Shown: positions 13,447-21,390 of the stretch, in pieces
Position numbering within the stretch: position 1 is the stretch's first letter
Layout of the letters: each line of letters opens with the position of its first letter
Source of the DNA: JBBRGK01 sp036741355
GTDB taxonomy: Bacteria > Chloroflexota > Dehalococcoidia > CAUJGQ01
DNA: 25,003 nt
Direction: 5' to 3'
NCBI GenBank assembly: GCA_036741355.1
Contig: DAINSK010000049.1
Location: 1 to 25,003 of the forward strand
Program-made: the position numbers and the translations under genes
The notes under the pieces: model-generated
Database searches by the model: none
What the model was told of the DNA's origin: nothing
What the model saw: only the letters and a program-made list of their open reading frames with translations

Positions 13447-14853
13447 ATGTCGTTGCACTACGATCTGGTTGTGATCGGGTCCGGACCGGCCGGCGAGAAA
13501 GGTGCCGCACGCGCCGCCTATTTCGGCAAGCGCGTCGCCATTGTCGAGCACTCTGAGGTCCTGGGGGGCGCCGCCGTTAATACCGGCACGATCCCGTCCA
13601 AGACGCTTCGCGAGACCGCGCTCTACTTCTCCGGCCTGAGCCAGCGCGGCCTGTACGGTATTGATTACTCCTTGCGTGAGGGCGTCACTATCGCCGACTT
13701 CATGTACCGCGAGCGCACCGTCGTCGAGCACGAGTGGGAGATCATCGGCCGCAACATCGAAGCACACGGGATTGACCTGTATCGCGGGCAGGGCTCGCTG
13801 ACCTCGCCGCACACCGTTCGGGTCGCAAAGCCCGACGGCGTCAGCCTGGAGTTGGAGGCAGACGCGGTCCTGATCGCGACCGGTTCGTCCCCATATCACC
13901 CCGAGAACGTGCCGTTCGACGACGAGTTCGTGTACGACTCGGACACGATCCTGCGCATGAAACTCATGCCGCGGTCGATGGTCGTCGTGGGCGGCGGAGT
14001 CATCGGCTGCGAGTACGCGGCGCTGTTTACCGCTCTCGGCGTGGACGTCTGCCAGATCGTGTCGGGCGACTCTCTGCTTCCCTTTGTAGATCGCGAGATC
14101 GCGGAGCGGCTGCGGCAGCATCTCGATGGCCTCGGTCTGCGGTTCGTCTTCAACGAGCGAGTAGCAAACCTAGAGCGGCAGGGCGAGGGCGTCACGCTGA
14201 CGCTGGGCAGCGGTGACAAGCTCCACAGCGAGATCGCCCTCTACGCTGTTGGTCGCACCAGCAATGTCCAGGGGTTGGGGCTCGAGGCGCTGGGCGTCAA
14301 GCTCGGCGAACGCGGACTCGTGATCGTGGATGAGCGATATCAGACGTCAGTGCCCGGCGTCTATGCTGCCGGCGACGTTATCGGATTTCCCGCGCTCGCG
14401 TCGATATCGATGGAACAGGCAAGAGTCGCCGTCGCGTGCGCATGCAACCTGCCGGCAAGCCAGGATTTCTCACCGGTCGCGCCGCTCGCCGTGTACAGCA
14501 TCCCCGAAGTCGCCATGGTAGGCCTCACCGAGGAGGCGTGCCGGGAGAAGGGAATCGAGTACCTGGTTGGCCGCGCCAACTACAGCTCCAGTCCGCGTGG
14601 GCAGATCATTGGCGACATGACCGGGATGGTGAAGCTGGTCTTCTCTCCTCGGGACCTGAAGCTTCTGGGGGCCCACCACATCGGCGAGCTCGCCTCGGAG
14701 CTCGTGCACATTGGCGCTCATGTTCTCGCGGCGGGCGGTACCATCGAGACGTTCACCTATATGGTCTATAACTACCCGACTCTGTCGGACAGTTATAAGT
14801 ACGCGGCTTACGATGGTCTCACCGCCCGAGACCGCTGGCTGAGCAGGGGTTGA
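13447..14853 (+). CDS. sthA: Soluble (Si-specific) NAD(P)+ transhydrogenase
   Basis: A 468-residue flavoprotein of the pyridine nucleotide-disulphide oxidoreductase fold, most like SthA, which exchanges hydride between NADPH and NAD+ in the cytoplasm. It shows the FAD-binding GSGPAG (11-16), the NAD(P)-binding GGGVIG (183-188), the second FAD motif AAGDVIGFP, and a C-terminal dimerisation domain (YSIPEVAMVGLTE). The redox-active CxxxxC of lipoamide dehydrogenases is replaced by VNTGTIPSK, where GTIPSK is the SthA hallmark. This argues against dihydrolipoamide dehydrogenase or mercuric reductase. ATG 13447 gives the normal N-terminus MSLHYDLVVIG although the ribosome binding site is weak. The gene ends 17 bases from a convergent small gene. 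Confidence 0.9.
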   Translation: MSLHYDLVVIGSGPAGEKGAARAAYFGKRVAIVEHSEVLGGAAVNTGTIPSKTLRETALYFSGLSQRGLYGIDYSLREGVTIADFMYRERTVVEHEWEIIGRNIEAHGIDLYRGQGSLTSPHTVRVAKPDGVSLELEADAVLIATGSSPYHPENVPFDDEFVYDSDTILRMKLMPRSMVVVGGGVIGCEYAALFTALGVDVCQIVSGDSLLPFVDREIAERLRQHLDGLGLRFVFNERVANLERQGEGVTLTLGSGDKLHSEIALYAVGRTSNVQGLGLEALGVKLGERGLVIVDERYQTSVPGVYAAGDVIGFPALASISMEQARVAVACACNLPASQDFSPVAPLAVYSIPEVAMVGLTEEACREKGIEYLVGRANYSSSPRGQIIGDMTGMVKLVFSPRDLKLLGAHHIGELASELVHIGAHVLAAGGTIETFTYMVYNYPTLSDSYKYAAYDGLTARDRWLSRG

Positions 14854-14870
14854 GCAAACTTGGGGGCCGG

Positions 14871-15269
14871 CTAATAGGTGGAGTCGTCCGCGACGGACGA
14901 GAGCAAGCTCAGGCCGATGTCTTGTCGCGCCAGCGTCCAACCGTAGCCATTCGACGCGGGCAGGAGAATGAGGTCGTGAACGGCAAATGCGCCGCGCCGC
15001 ACTTTTTCGATCGGCAGGTAGTGGTGCGCGTCGTCTTCCATGCGCGACCACGATGGCGGGAAGCTGCTGTAGCGACAGTGGATTACAACCGCTCGCTGAC
15101 CCCAAAAGAGAACGCTGAGACGGTCGCTGTCGGCCTTGTAGCGGTTTAGCGTGTGACCGCCTAACGCTCCCGAGCTGATTGGAGCGCCCATCCATTCCGT
15201 GAAAGCGGTGGGTGACGACCCGAGACGAGGAAATGCGAGGGACGGTGGGGCTGAGCTCCGACCCGGCAT
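14871..15269 (-). CDS. Unrecognised 132-residue protein
   Basis: I do not recognise this protein. Evidence that it is real: a strong GGAGG about 6 bases before ATG 15269, and third-codon-position GC of about 80% over its last 44 codons (hand count), which fits coding DNA of this genome; the opposite strand scores much lower. The first 35 residues are Pro/Ser-rich. The core (RYKADSDRLSVLFWGQRAVVIHCRYSSFPPS, then HHYLPIEKVRRGAF and AVHDLILLP) looks like a compact beta-rich domain with several His and Trp. No signal peptide or membrane segment is seen. A later ATG at 15191 would give a 106-residue form. It converges with sthA. Confidence 0.55.
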   Translation of the reverse strand: MPGRSSAPPSLAFPRLGSSPTAFTEWMGAPISSGALGGHTLNRYKADSDRLSVLFWGQRAVVIHCRYSSFPPSWSRMEDDAHHYLPIEKVRRGAFAVHDLILLPASNGYGWTLARQDIGLSLLSSVADDSTY

Positions 15270-15298
15270 AATTGTCCTCCGCAGCGCCGGTCGCGCAG

Positions 15299-15312
15299 AT
15301 GACATAAGTCAT
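15299..15312. promoter_or_regulatory. Inverted repeat upstream of the unrecognised gene
   Basis: ATGAC-ATAA-GTCAT forms a symmetric 14-base site 30 bases before the ATG at 15269, within the probable promoter region. It could be an operator. The evidence is symmetry and position only. Confidence 0.28.
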
Positions 15313-15437
15313 TGACAGAATGCCGCATCCTGGCCGAAAAGACAAGTTTTGAACAAGACGGTCGCAAATCATGAATTGAGCTACTATTTGCGGGCGGCCG
15401 TCTCCGGGCACCACCAAATGCTGGTCTCGCCCCGCGG

Positions 15438-16493
15438 CTATGACGGTGTTGCCGCGCAGGCCCAGTTGCTCCAAGCGGAGAAGCCGGCAGCATTTGACGC
15501 GATCAGGATGTAACAGTGGTACGTGCCGGGCGCCAGGGCCGCCACGGTGTACGAAGTGGTCGGTCCGGCGAGGGTCACGAGTGGAGCGCCGTCTCCGTAC
15601 AGGAGCACCGAAGCACCGGCGGCAGCGTCGATCATCCAGCTCAGCTGAATGGTACCGGAATCAACGGCAACGGCCTGGACGTTGGCCGGCGATGCGGGCG
15701 GTATCGTTGCCGGCAGGGCAGCGGCAGTCGCCGGAACAGCGGCGCCACAGGCATACACACCGTCGTAGTCGGTGATCGTGAACTGGACCAGCCAGACCGG
15801 TCCGCCGTCGAAGGAATTGGACTGTGCACAGCCGGCCGGTGCGGCCGCCTGGTCCAATGTGCCGGCCAGCCAGACCGGAAGATCCGGTCTGAAACCTCCC
15901 GCGATCTTCTGCCAGTCGCGCGCCGCGGAGTAGATGCCGGTCGTGATCGATTGCGATCGCAGAAAGTCGATCGCGCCCTGGATCACCTGCGTGTTCTGCG
16001 CAGACTCGTCGGCCCAAGAATTATCGGTTTCAACGTTGAGCCACCAGGTGCTCGACGGAGTGCCTTGCGACTGGGCGTCCGCAAATGCGGATTGGGCGGC
16101 GTTGTAACCGTAATTGTAGGAGAGACAAACAGCGTCAGTTGGGGCACACGTCCCCCTCGGGCCGGTTTGTGCCTTGAAGGCGGTCGTTCCTACGGGAGCG
16201 TTGAGGTTCATGATCAGCGACGGCGCAACCTGGGCGGACTGCGCCCAGTGGTATTCGCTCACCAGGCAAGGGTTCTGGTAGAAAGCCCGTCCGCCCGTAA
16301 CGCCGACGATCCCAAAGGTTCCCGGCTGGCTGGTAAAGGCACCGCCGCACTGTGGCCATGAGATGCTGCGTCCCGTGGTTCCCGACGGATAGACGCCGAA
16401 GGCTCGGGCGTTACCGGTGTGAGTCACCAGCAGGCCCAGCAATACGAAGATGGTCACGCTGATCGGGCGGCTATGCGCGAAAAGCTTCATCAT
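15438..16493 (-). CDS. Secreted GH25/DUF1906-like protein with FN3 domain
   Basis: A 351-residue exported protein. The N-terminus MMKLFAHSRPISVTIFVLLGLLVTHTGNARA is a typical signal peptide with a cleavage site near residues 31-33. Residues about 35-245 look like a TIM-barrel lysozyme-type fold (GH25 or DUF1906-like): SISWPQCGG, FGIVGVTGGRAFYQNPCL, PSLIMNLNAP, STWWLNVETDNSW, SITTGIYSAARDW and LPVWLAGTLD, i.e. strands ending in acidic or aromatic residues. After an Ala/Pro linker, residues about 265-350 form a fibronectin type III domain (PANVQAVAVDSGTIQLSW to SNAAGFSAWSN). It may act on cell-wall glycan or bind sugar, but catalytic residues are not certain. Two adjacent ATGs (16493, 16490) are possible, and no good ribosome site is seen. 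Confidence 0.68.
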   Translation of the reverse strand: MMKLFAHSRPISVTIFVLLGLLVTHTGNARAFGVYPSGTTGRSISWPQCGGAFTSQPGTFGIVGVTGGRAFYQNPCLVSEYHWAQSAQVAPSLIMNLNAPVGTTAFKAQTGPRGTCAPTDAVCLSYNYGYNAAQSAFADAQSQGTPSSTWWLNVETDNSWADESAQNTQVIQGAIDFLRSQSITTGIYSAARDWQKIAGGFRPDLPVWLAGTLDQAAAPAGCAQSNSFDGGPVWLVQFTITDYDGVYACGAAVPATAAALPATIPPASPANVQAVAVDSGTIQLSWMIDAAAGASVLLYGDGAPLVTLAGPTTSYTVAALAPGTYHCYILIASNAAGFSAWSNWACAATPS

Positions 16494-16498
16494 GGATC

Positions 16499-16526
16499 AT
16501 GTTACCGGACCACGAGCCTGTCCCAA
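16499..16526 (-). promoter_or_regulatory. Candidate promoter of the secreted GH25-like gene
   Basis: On the minus strand TTGGGA (16526-16521) and TAACAT (16504-16499) are separated by 16 bases. The predicted start of transcription would fall at or next to the ATG codons at 16493/16490, implying a leaderless mRNA, which agrees with the lack of a ribosome binding site. Each box matches consensus at only 4 of 6 positions. Confidence 0.3.
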
Positions 16527-16745
16527 AGCGTTTATTGCGCGTAGCTCGATTGCCTTCACAGGATATAGGTGCCGCAGCAATGGAGCAGTATACGTACTAA
16601 ATGAAATGGGATATCGCGCAAGTTAATCCTTCTGTAGCTCGCCCGGTTCACTGGGATACGCGTGTAATCGGTCGGCGGTGCGGGACGTAACCGGGCACGC
16701 AATATCATCGTTGTCTGAAAGGACGGCCGCGCCAGAGTCCGCCCT

Positions 16746-17525
16746 CTACGGCTTCTGGCCCCAGAACAGCAGACGGCGGAAGGGGTAGAAGTAGGGCGAA
16801 TGGTCGCCGATCTCGTCGATCAGGCGACGGCGGTATTCGGCCAGGAACTGGCTCTTGCCCGTCTCATCAAGTCGCGATAGGTAGGCGTTGAGTGACGTCC
16901 CTTTGACCCATTCGATAACGTCGTCGCTGTTGGGCAACTCGTGTCCGTACATCTTCTCGATGCACACCTGATCGGTGAGACCATGGTCGTAGAGCAGCGT
17001 GCTGTACTGCTCGAGCGAGAGCGCGTAGTTGTAGCGGACATACTCGTGCAGCAAGTTGCTAAAGCCGGGTTCTTTCGCCATCTCTGCCGGGATGCGGTGG
17101 GAGGGATGGTTCTCGTTCATTGGCACCTGGATGGCGATCTGTGCGCCCGGCTTCATTGTGCCGAGCATGCGAGAAACGATCGAGTGGTTGTCGGGAATCC
17201 AATGGAGCGCCGCGTGCGAGAAGACGAGGTCGTAGGCGCCGTAGTCCTCGATACGGGCAACATCCTCAAGGCGGAATGTGAGCCGGTCTCGAGACCTCTT
17301 GGAGGCCTGTTCAAGCATCTCCTCAGATGAATCGATCCCCTCGACCAGTGAGTCTGCGAGCATGTCGGCGAGCATCGCGGTCAATTCCCCTGTGCCGCAG
17401 CCGAGGTCGATGACCCGCATCCCCGGACGCCTGTTCACGTAGCCGGTTAGATCGAAGAACGGCTGCATCCGCTGGGCGCGGAACTTGTTGTACTGGACAG
17501 GGCTCCAGCGCTCCGTTTTATTCAT
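16746..17525 (-). CDS. Trans-aconitate methyltransferase-like SAM methyltransferase
   Basis: A 259-residue class I SAM-dependent methyltransferase. Motif I is VIDLGCGTGELT (about residues 38-49), followed by the acidic VEGIDSSEEML (motif II) and FSHAALHWIPD (motif IV region). The start ERWSPVQYNKFRAQRMQPFFDL is typical of the trans-aconitate 2-methyltransferase (Tam) group. Tam methylates trans-aconitate, a by-product inhibitor of aconitase, but related proteins of this shape have other substrates. ATG 17525 was chosen because GGAGAG lies about 8 bases upstream; an in-frame start at 17564 would add 13 residues. It is divergent from the radical SAM gene. Confidence 0.8.
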   Translation of the reverse strand: MNKTERWSPVQYNKFRAQRMQPFFDLTGYVNRRPGMRVIDLGCGTGELTAMLADMLADSLVEGIDSSEEMLEQASKRSRDRLTFRLEDVARIEDYGAYDLVFSHAALHWIPDNHSIVSRMLGTMKPGAQIAIQVPMNENHPSHRIPAEMAKEPGFSNLLHEYVRYNYALSLEQYSTLLYDHGLTDQVCIEKMYGHELPNSDDVIEWVKGTSLNAYLSRLDETGKSQFLAEYRRRLIDEIGDHSPYFYPFRRLLFWGQKP

Positions 17526-17607
17526 GCGTTGCTCTCCGACGCCGGTTGGCGCCGCTCCGTTCATATCACACGCGGGCCCGGTTCACACTCAGGTTAATAG
17601 AGACGGA

Positions 17608-17613
17608 TACAAT
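17608..17613 (+). promoter_or_regulatory. Candidate -10 box (TACAAT) of the radical SAM gene
   Basis: TACAAT differs from the -10 consensus at one position and lies 36 bases before the start codon at 17650. A TTCACA at 17582-17587 would be a -35 box with a 20-base spacer, longer than ideal. Confidence 0.35.
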
Positions 17614-17649
17614 AGACGTTGGCCGGCTGTTAGTCGTCCGGGAGGTCCC

Positions 17650-19563
17650 ATGGCTGTACGCGGAGATGTCGTCGCTTTTGAACCTCTATTGCCGCGAGTG
17701 AGCAAGCCGGCGCGCTACACAGGGGGCGAGTGGAACTCGATCGTCAAGGAATGGGACGCCGTCGAGGTGCGCATGGTGCTCGCGTATCCCGATGTCTACG
17801 ACATCGGGATGTCCAACCTCGGCCTCGGCATCCTCTACGATCTGCTCAATCGTCACGACAACTTACTAGCCGAACGAGTCTACGCGCCGTGGGCCGACCT
17901 CGAAACCGAGATGCGCAAAAGCGAGACTCCGCTCTGGAGCCTCGAAACGCATCACGCCGTGCGTGACTTCGACGCCATCGGCTTCTCGCTCAGCTATGAA
18001 ATGGACTACACCAACATCCTGAATATGCTGGACCTCGCCGGAGTGCCGGTCCGAGGATGCGATCGCGGTGAGGGCGATCCGATTGTTCTGGCCGGCGGCA
18101 GCGGCGCGTTCAATCCGGAGCCGATGGCAGACTTCATCGACGTCTTTGCGTTGGGCGAAGGCGAGGAGTTGATCCAGGAGTTTGCCGACGTCATCGCCGG
18201 GTGGAACCGGCAGGGCGGAGGACAACGTGTCGACCTGCTGCGGCGCCTGGCAGGGGTTCAAGGCTGCTACGTGCCGTCGTTGTACGAGGTGGACTACAAA
18301 CCAGACGGCACGATTGAGCGCACCCGCAGCATCGATGCGGCCGCGCCGCCCGTGGTCTCCCGTCGCGTAGCGCAGTTCCTGCCGCCGGTGTTGATGAAGC
18401 CGATCGTTCCGTACCTGGAGACCGTGCACGACCGCGGCGCGATCGAAATACAGCGCGGTTGCACGCAGGGGTGCCGCTTCTGCCAGGCGGGCATGATCTA
18501 TCGGCCGGTGCGCGAACGCTCAAAAGAGGAGATCGTCGAGGCGGCGCGTGAGTTGCTCGACAGCACCGGCTATAACGAGTTGTCGTTGATGTCGCTGAGC
18601 ACGACCGATCACACGCAGATCGCCGATATCGTCGAGATGCTGAACGCAGAATTTGGCGACCGCGGTTTGAAGATCTCGATTCCAAGTACCCGCGTCGACA
18701 CCTTCTCGGTGCGCGTGGCGGAGGCGGTAGCTCGGGGTAAGCGACATAACATCACGCTGGCGCCGGAGGCCGGAAGCCAGCGGATGCGCGACGTGATCAA
18801 CAAATTGGTTACTGAAGACGACCTGCTCAGCGCCTGCGAGAATGCGTTCAAGAACGGCTGGACCGGAGTAAAGCTGTACTTCATGGTCGGCCAGCCGACC
18901 GAGACGCTGGAGGACGTGCAGGCGATCGTCGACGTGGCGGCAAAGGTGAAGCAGATCGGCCGCAAGTACATTGGCGGGCGCGCCCGTGTTCGCGTCAGTA
19001 CATCCAATTTCATCCCCAAACCGCACACGCCCTTCCAGTGGTGCCCGCAGGCCACGATCGAAGAGCTGATACCGCGTCATCGGCTGTTGGGGGAAGGGTG
19101 CCGTCGGGCCGGCGTCGAGTTCACCTGGAACGATCCTAAGGACAGTCTGCTCGAGGCCGTCGTTTCGCGCGGTGACCGCCGGCTGGGCGCCGCGATCTTT
19201 CGCGCTTGGCAGTTGGGCGCGAAATTCGACGCCTGGAGCGAGTTCCACGACTGGCGTATCTGGGAGCAGGCCTTCGTCGAAACCGGCGTCGACGGCCAAT
19301 GGTACGCCTATCGTGAGCGCGACGTCTGGGAGACGTTGCCCTGGGCCCACATTGACTCCGGTGTCAACGCGGCGTATTTGCGGCGCGAATGGCACAACAC
19401 CCTGAACAAGGTGAAGACCCTCGACTGTCACCGCGACGGCTGCAATGTATGCGGCATGCAGAACCTCCCGGCAGAGCAGTGCATCGTCAAGATCGACGAG
19501 CTCAAACAATCGCGCCGCGCCGCGAGGTCGGGCGGCACGTACATACCGGTGGCGGTGCTGTAG
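17650..19563 (+). CDS. TIGR03960 family B12-binding-type radical SAM protein
   Basis: A 637-residue radical SAM enzyme of unknown reaction. The N-terminal half (to about residue 230) resembles a B12-binding-like domain (VEVRMVLAYPDVYDIGMSNLGLGILYDLLN; FALGEGEELIQEF). The radical SAM core follows, with its cluster motif CTQGCRFC (Cx3Cx2C) inside QRGCTQGCRFCQAG, at about residue 270. The C-terminal end (HRDGCNVCGMQ) is a second Cys cluster typical of TIGR03960 proteins. In many genomes this protein is fused to, or followed by, a TIGR03936/DUF2344 partner and lies near ribonuclease E/G and ribosomal protein L21/L27 genes; none of these is next to it here. ATG 17650 has GGAGG directly upstream (17641-17645). 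Confidence 0.88.
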   Translation: MAVRGDVVAFEPLLPRVSKPARYTGGEWNSIVKEWDAVEVRMVLAYPDVYDIGMSNLGLGILYDLLNRHDNLLAERVYAPWADLETEMRKSETPLWSLETHHAVRDFDAIGFSLSYEMDYTNILNMLDLAGVPVRGCDRGEGDPIVLAGGSGAFNPEPMADFIDVFALGEGEELIQEFADVIAGWNRQGGGQRVDLLRRLAGVQGCYVPSLYEVDYKPDGTIERTRSIDAAAPPVVSRRVAQFLPPVLMKPIVPYLETVHDRGAIEIQRGCTQGCRFCQAGMIYRPVRERSKEEIVEAARELLDSTGYNELSLMSLSTTDHTQIADIVEMLNAEFGDRGLKISIPSTRVDTFSVRVAEAVARGKRHNITLAPEAGSQRMRDVINKLVTEDDLLSACENAFKNGWTGVKLYFMVGQPTETLEDVQAIVDVAAKVKQIGRKYIGGRARVRVSTSNFIPKPHTPFQWCPQATIEELIPRHRLLGEGCRRAGVEFTWNDPKDSLLEAVVSRGDRRLGAAIFRAWQLGAKFDAWSEFHDWRIWEQAFVETGVDGQWYAYRERDVWETLPWAHIDSGVNAAYLRREWHNTLNKVKTLDCHRDGCNVCGMQNLPAEQCIVKIDELKQSRRAARSGGTYIPVAVL

Positions 19564-19615
19564 CGCAGCTTCGCCGGTTGGCAGTCGGCAGTCGTTGGGG
19601 TTCCGGGGGTGCAGC

Positions 19616-20167
19616 ATGGTTGTTAGTGCAAAGACGTACGAGCAGGTAGCGCTGGAGGATCCTGATGGGCAGTGGGAGCTTGACCATGGCTGCCTGCGAC
19701 AGAAGCCCGGCATGACGACGGAGCACAACCACACGGGAAGAAGGTTGGCGAGCCGATTGTCGAAGCAGCTCGACGAGAACGAGTTTGCGGTCGACGTCAA
19801 CGCGACCCGCCTGCGGGTCTCCACGGGTTCGTTTTACATCCCCGATGTCACGGTCATCCCCATCGCCGCGGTGCGACGGAGGCTAGCTGGGCCCCGCCGT
19901 TTGGAAGTATACGAAGAGACGCTGCCGTTGGTGGTCGAAGTTTGGTCGCCCTCGACCGGCGACTACGACGTGGAGACCAAGTTGCGGGAGTACAGATTGC
20001 GCGGCGACGCGGAGATCTGGAGACTCCATCCTTATGAGCGTACCTTGACTGCTTGGCGGCGGCAGCCGGATGGAAGCTATACGGAAACGCTCTATCGCGG
20101 GGGGATCGTCGTTCCGGTCGCTCTCCCCAATGTGAGCATCGACCTCGATTCACTGTTTGAGCTATAG
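19616..20167 (+). CDS. Uma2 family (DUF820) nuclease-fold protein
   Basis: A 183-residue protein of the Uma2/DUF820 family, which has a PD-(D/E)xK endonuclease fold; its cellular role is unknown. Signature elements are the early WELDHGCLRQKPGMTTEHN (with the conserved E and H), the catalytic Asp in FYIPDVTVIP, and LVVEVWSPSTGDYDVETKLREY, which contains the conserved Glu and Lys followed by KLREY. Such genes are amplified in Cyanobacteria, Chloroflexota and Actinomycetota. ATG 19616 is preceded by GGGGGTG about 5 bases upstream. Two GGCAGTC heptamers (19580-19593) lie just before it, matching the repeat near acpS. Confidence 0.87.
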   Translation: MVVSAKTYEQVALEDPDGQWELDHGCLRQKPGMTTEHNHTGRRLASRLSKQLDENEFAVDVNATRLRVSTGSFYIPDVTVIPIAAVRRRLAGPRRLEVYEETLPLVVEVWSPSTGDYDVETKLREYRLRGDAEIWRLHPYERTLTAWRRQPDGSYTETLYRGGIVVPVALPNVSIDLDSLFEL

Positions 20168-20314
20168 GCAGCCTTGCCGGCGGGCAGCCGGCTCCCAATC
20201 TATGGTGATCGAATCATGCAGATCAGCTTGAGGACAGAAACTCCTCCACAAGCCTCGCCGTTTGTTCGCAGGCTTCCCAGAAGAAGTTGTCAACCTCTTT
20301 GGTGTAGCAGCACC

Positions 20315-20342
20315 AGCAGGGGCGCGCGGCCGAGCGCCCCTG
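20315..20342. terminator. Hairpin between convergent Uma2 and PP2C genes
   Basis: GCAGGGGCGC (20315-20324) and GCGCCCCTGC (20333-20342) pair perfectly over 10 bp with an 8-base loop, a very stable GC-rich hairpin. It sits between two converging genes, 148 bases after the Uma2 stop and 15 bases after the PP2C stop on the other strand. No T run follows on either strand, so termination may be of the hairpin-only type, or the hairpin may only stabilise 3' ends. Confidence 0.5.
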
Positions 20343-20356
20343 CAATCCAGCCTACC

Positions 20357-21214
20357 CTACCGCCGGCGGAAGAGCCGGAACAGGCTCGGGAAGAATCCGC
20401 TGCGGCCGGGCGGCGGCGCCTCTTCGATGAGCATCTCCCCCGCGAGCTCGACGATGACGAGCGTTGCATCGTCCCGCCCTCGACGCTCGTCGACAAGTGC
20501 CAGTACCCGTTTCACAGCCGCCTGTAGCTCTGGCCCCTGGACCAACTCGGCGAGTTCGTGGTCCTCCAGCACGCCGTGTACGCCGTCGGAACAGAGCACA
20601 AGGCGAGCGTGCGAGTTAGTATCGGTTTCGGTCCTTACTTCGGTCTCTACTTCGTTGGAGAGGCCGAGGGCGCGGGTGATGATGTTGCGCCGCGGACTGT
20701 GACGCGCCTCTTCCGGCGTCAACTTACCGCTGTCCAACTGGTCCTGAACCCACGAGTGGTCGTGGCTAAGTTGCCGGATGCCTTCGCCTCCCACGACATA
20801 AGCGCGGCTGTCTCCGACGTTGGCGACGACGATCTGGTCATCGAGCACCGCCGCGGCGACGACCGTGGTTGCCATGCTGAGGTCGTCGCCGCCGTCCAGA
20901 GTTGCCGACTCGTGTACGCGCAGATTCGCTTCGTTGACCGCTGTCACGAGGTTGTCGATCGGACTGTCGCCGCGCGCGGCGAAATACGCTCGCTCGATGA
21001 CTTCGATCGCCAGGGCGCTGGCCACCTCTCCCTTGTGATGGCCACCGACGCCGTCCGTGACCACGTACAGGTTGCCGTGTGAACTGCGCAGGTCGGGCGC
21101 ATCCGGCTCGACGATGCCGAAGCAATCCTCGTTTTCGCGGTGTTTCGGCCCCATACGGCTGCCACCGGCTGCAAATCGGCCGGTCAAATAGTTGAAGCGC
21201 TCGCGCGAGACCAT
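20357..21214 (-). CDS. PP2C-type serine/threonine phosphatase
   Basis: A 285-residue metal-dependent protein phosphatase (PPM/PP2C; PrpC/Stp-like). It would remove phosphate from Ser/Thr on kinase targets. Metal-binding residues are visible in HRENEDCFG (near residue 25), VVTDGVGGHHKGEVAS (about 51-66), VANVGDSRAYVV (about 129-140), VLCSDGVHG (about 205-213) and the final GRDDATLVIVEL (about 245-256). The C-terminus ends in a basic Arg-rich tail (FRLFRRR). The start at 21214 keeps the family N-terminus; a GGAGAG lies about 12 bases upstream, rather far. It is divergent from the FHA regulator gene, and no kinase is next to it. Its neighbours carry FHA domains, so the phosphatase is probably the off-switch for that phosphothreonine pathway. 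Confidence 0.9.
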   Translation of the reverse strand: MVSRERFNYLTGRFAAGGSRMGPKHRENEDCFGIVEPDAPDLRSSHGNLYVVTDGVGGHHKGEVASALAIEVIERAYFAARGDSPIDNLVTAVNEANLRVHESATLDGGDDLSMATTVVAAAVLDDQIVVANVGDSRAYVVGGEGIRQLSHDHSWVQDQLDSGKLTPEEARHSPRRNIITRALGLSNEVETEVRTETDTNSHARLVLCSDGVHGVLEDHELAELVQGPELQAAVKRVLALVDERRGRDDATLVIVELAGEMLIEEAPPPGRSGFFPSLFRLFRRR

Positions 21215-21390
21215 CGGCGCAGTAATCTCTCCGAGGGATAGCTTGCATGCTCACGCTACGAGGCGCTGCCGTTCTTGGCAAGTGTTTGCGCTCTGCGCCG
21301 CATCACGGGCTCTTCAATAGCAGGTACGGTCTATCTGCATCGCGCGTTCTGATCTACGCTTTCGCTATCTCGCTGGGCCGGAGGTGAGAC

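Noticed and set aside
13384..14219. Minus-strand frames within sthA
   Set aside because: Shadows of the high-GC transhydrogenase gene.
13447..14853. Dihydrolipoamide dehydrogenase or mercuric reductase for the flavoprotein gene
   Set aside because: The redox Cys pair is absent and replaced by VNTGTIPSK, the SthA-type sequence.
14470..15474. Long minus-strand frame of 334 codons overlapping the sthA 3' end
   Set aside because: It is antisense to sthA, Arg/Gly/Pro-biased and out of frame with the better supported gene at 14871-15269.
18520..19824. Long minus-strand frame of 434 codons opposite the radical SAM gene
   Set aside because: High-GC antisense shadow; the plus strand encodes a complete recognisable enzyme with cluster motif.
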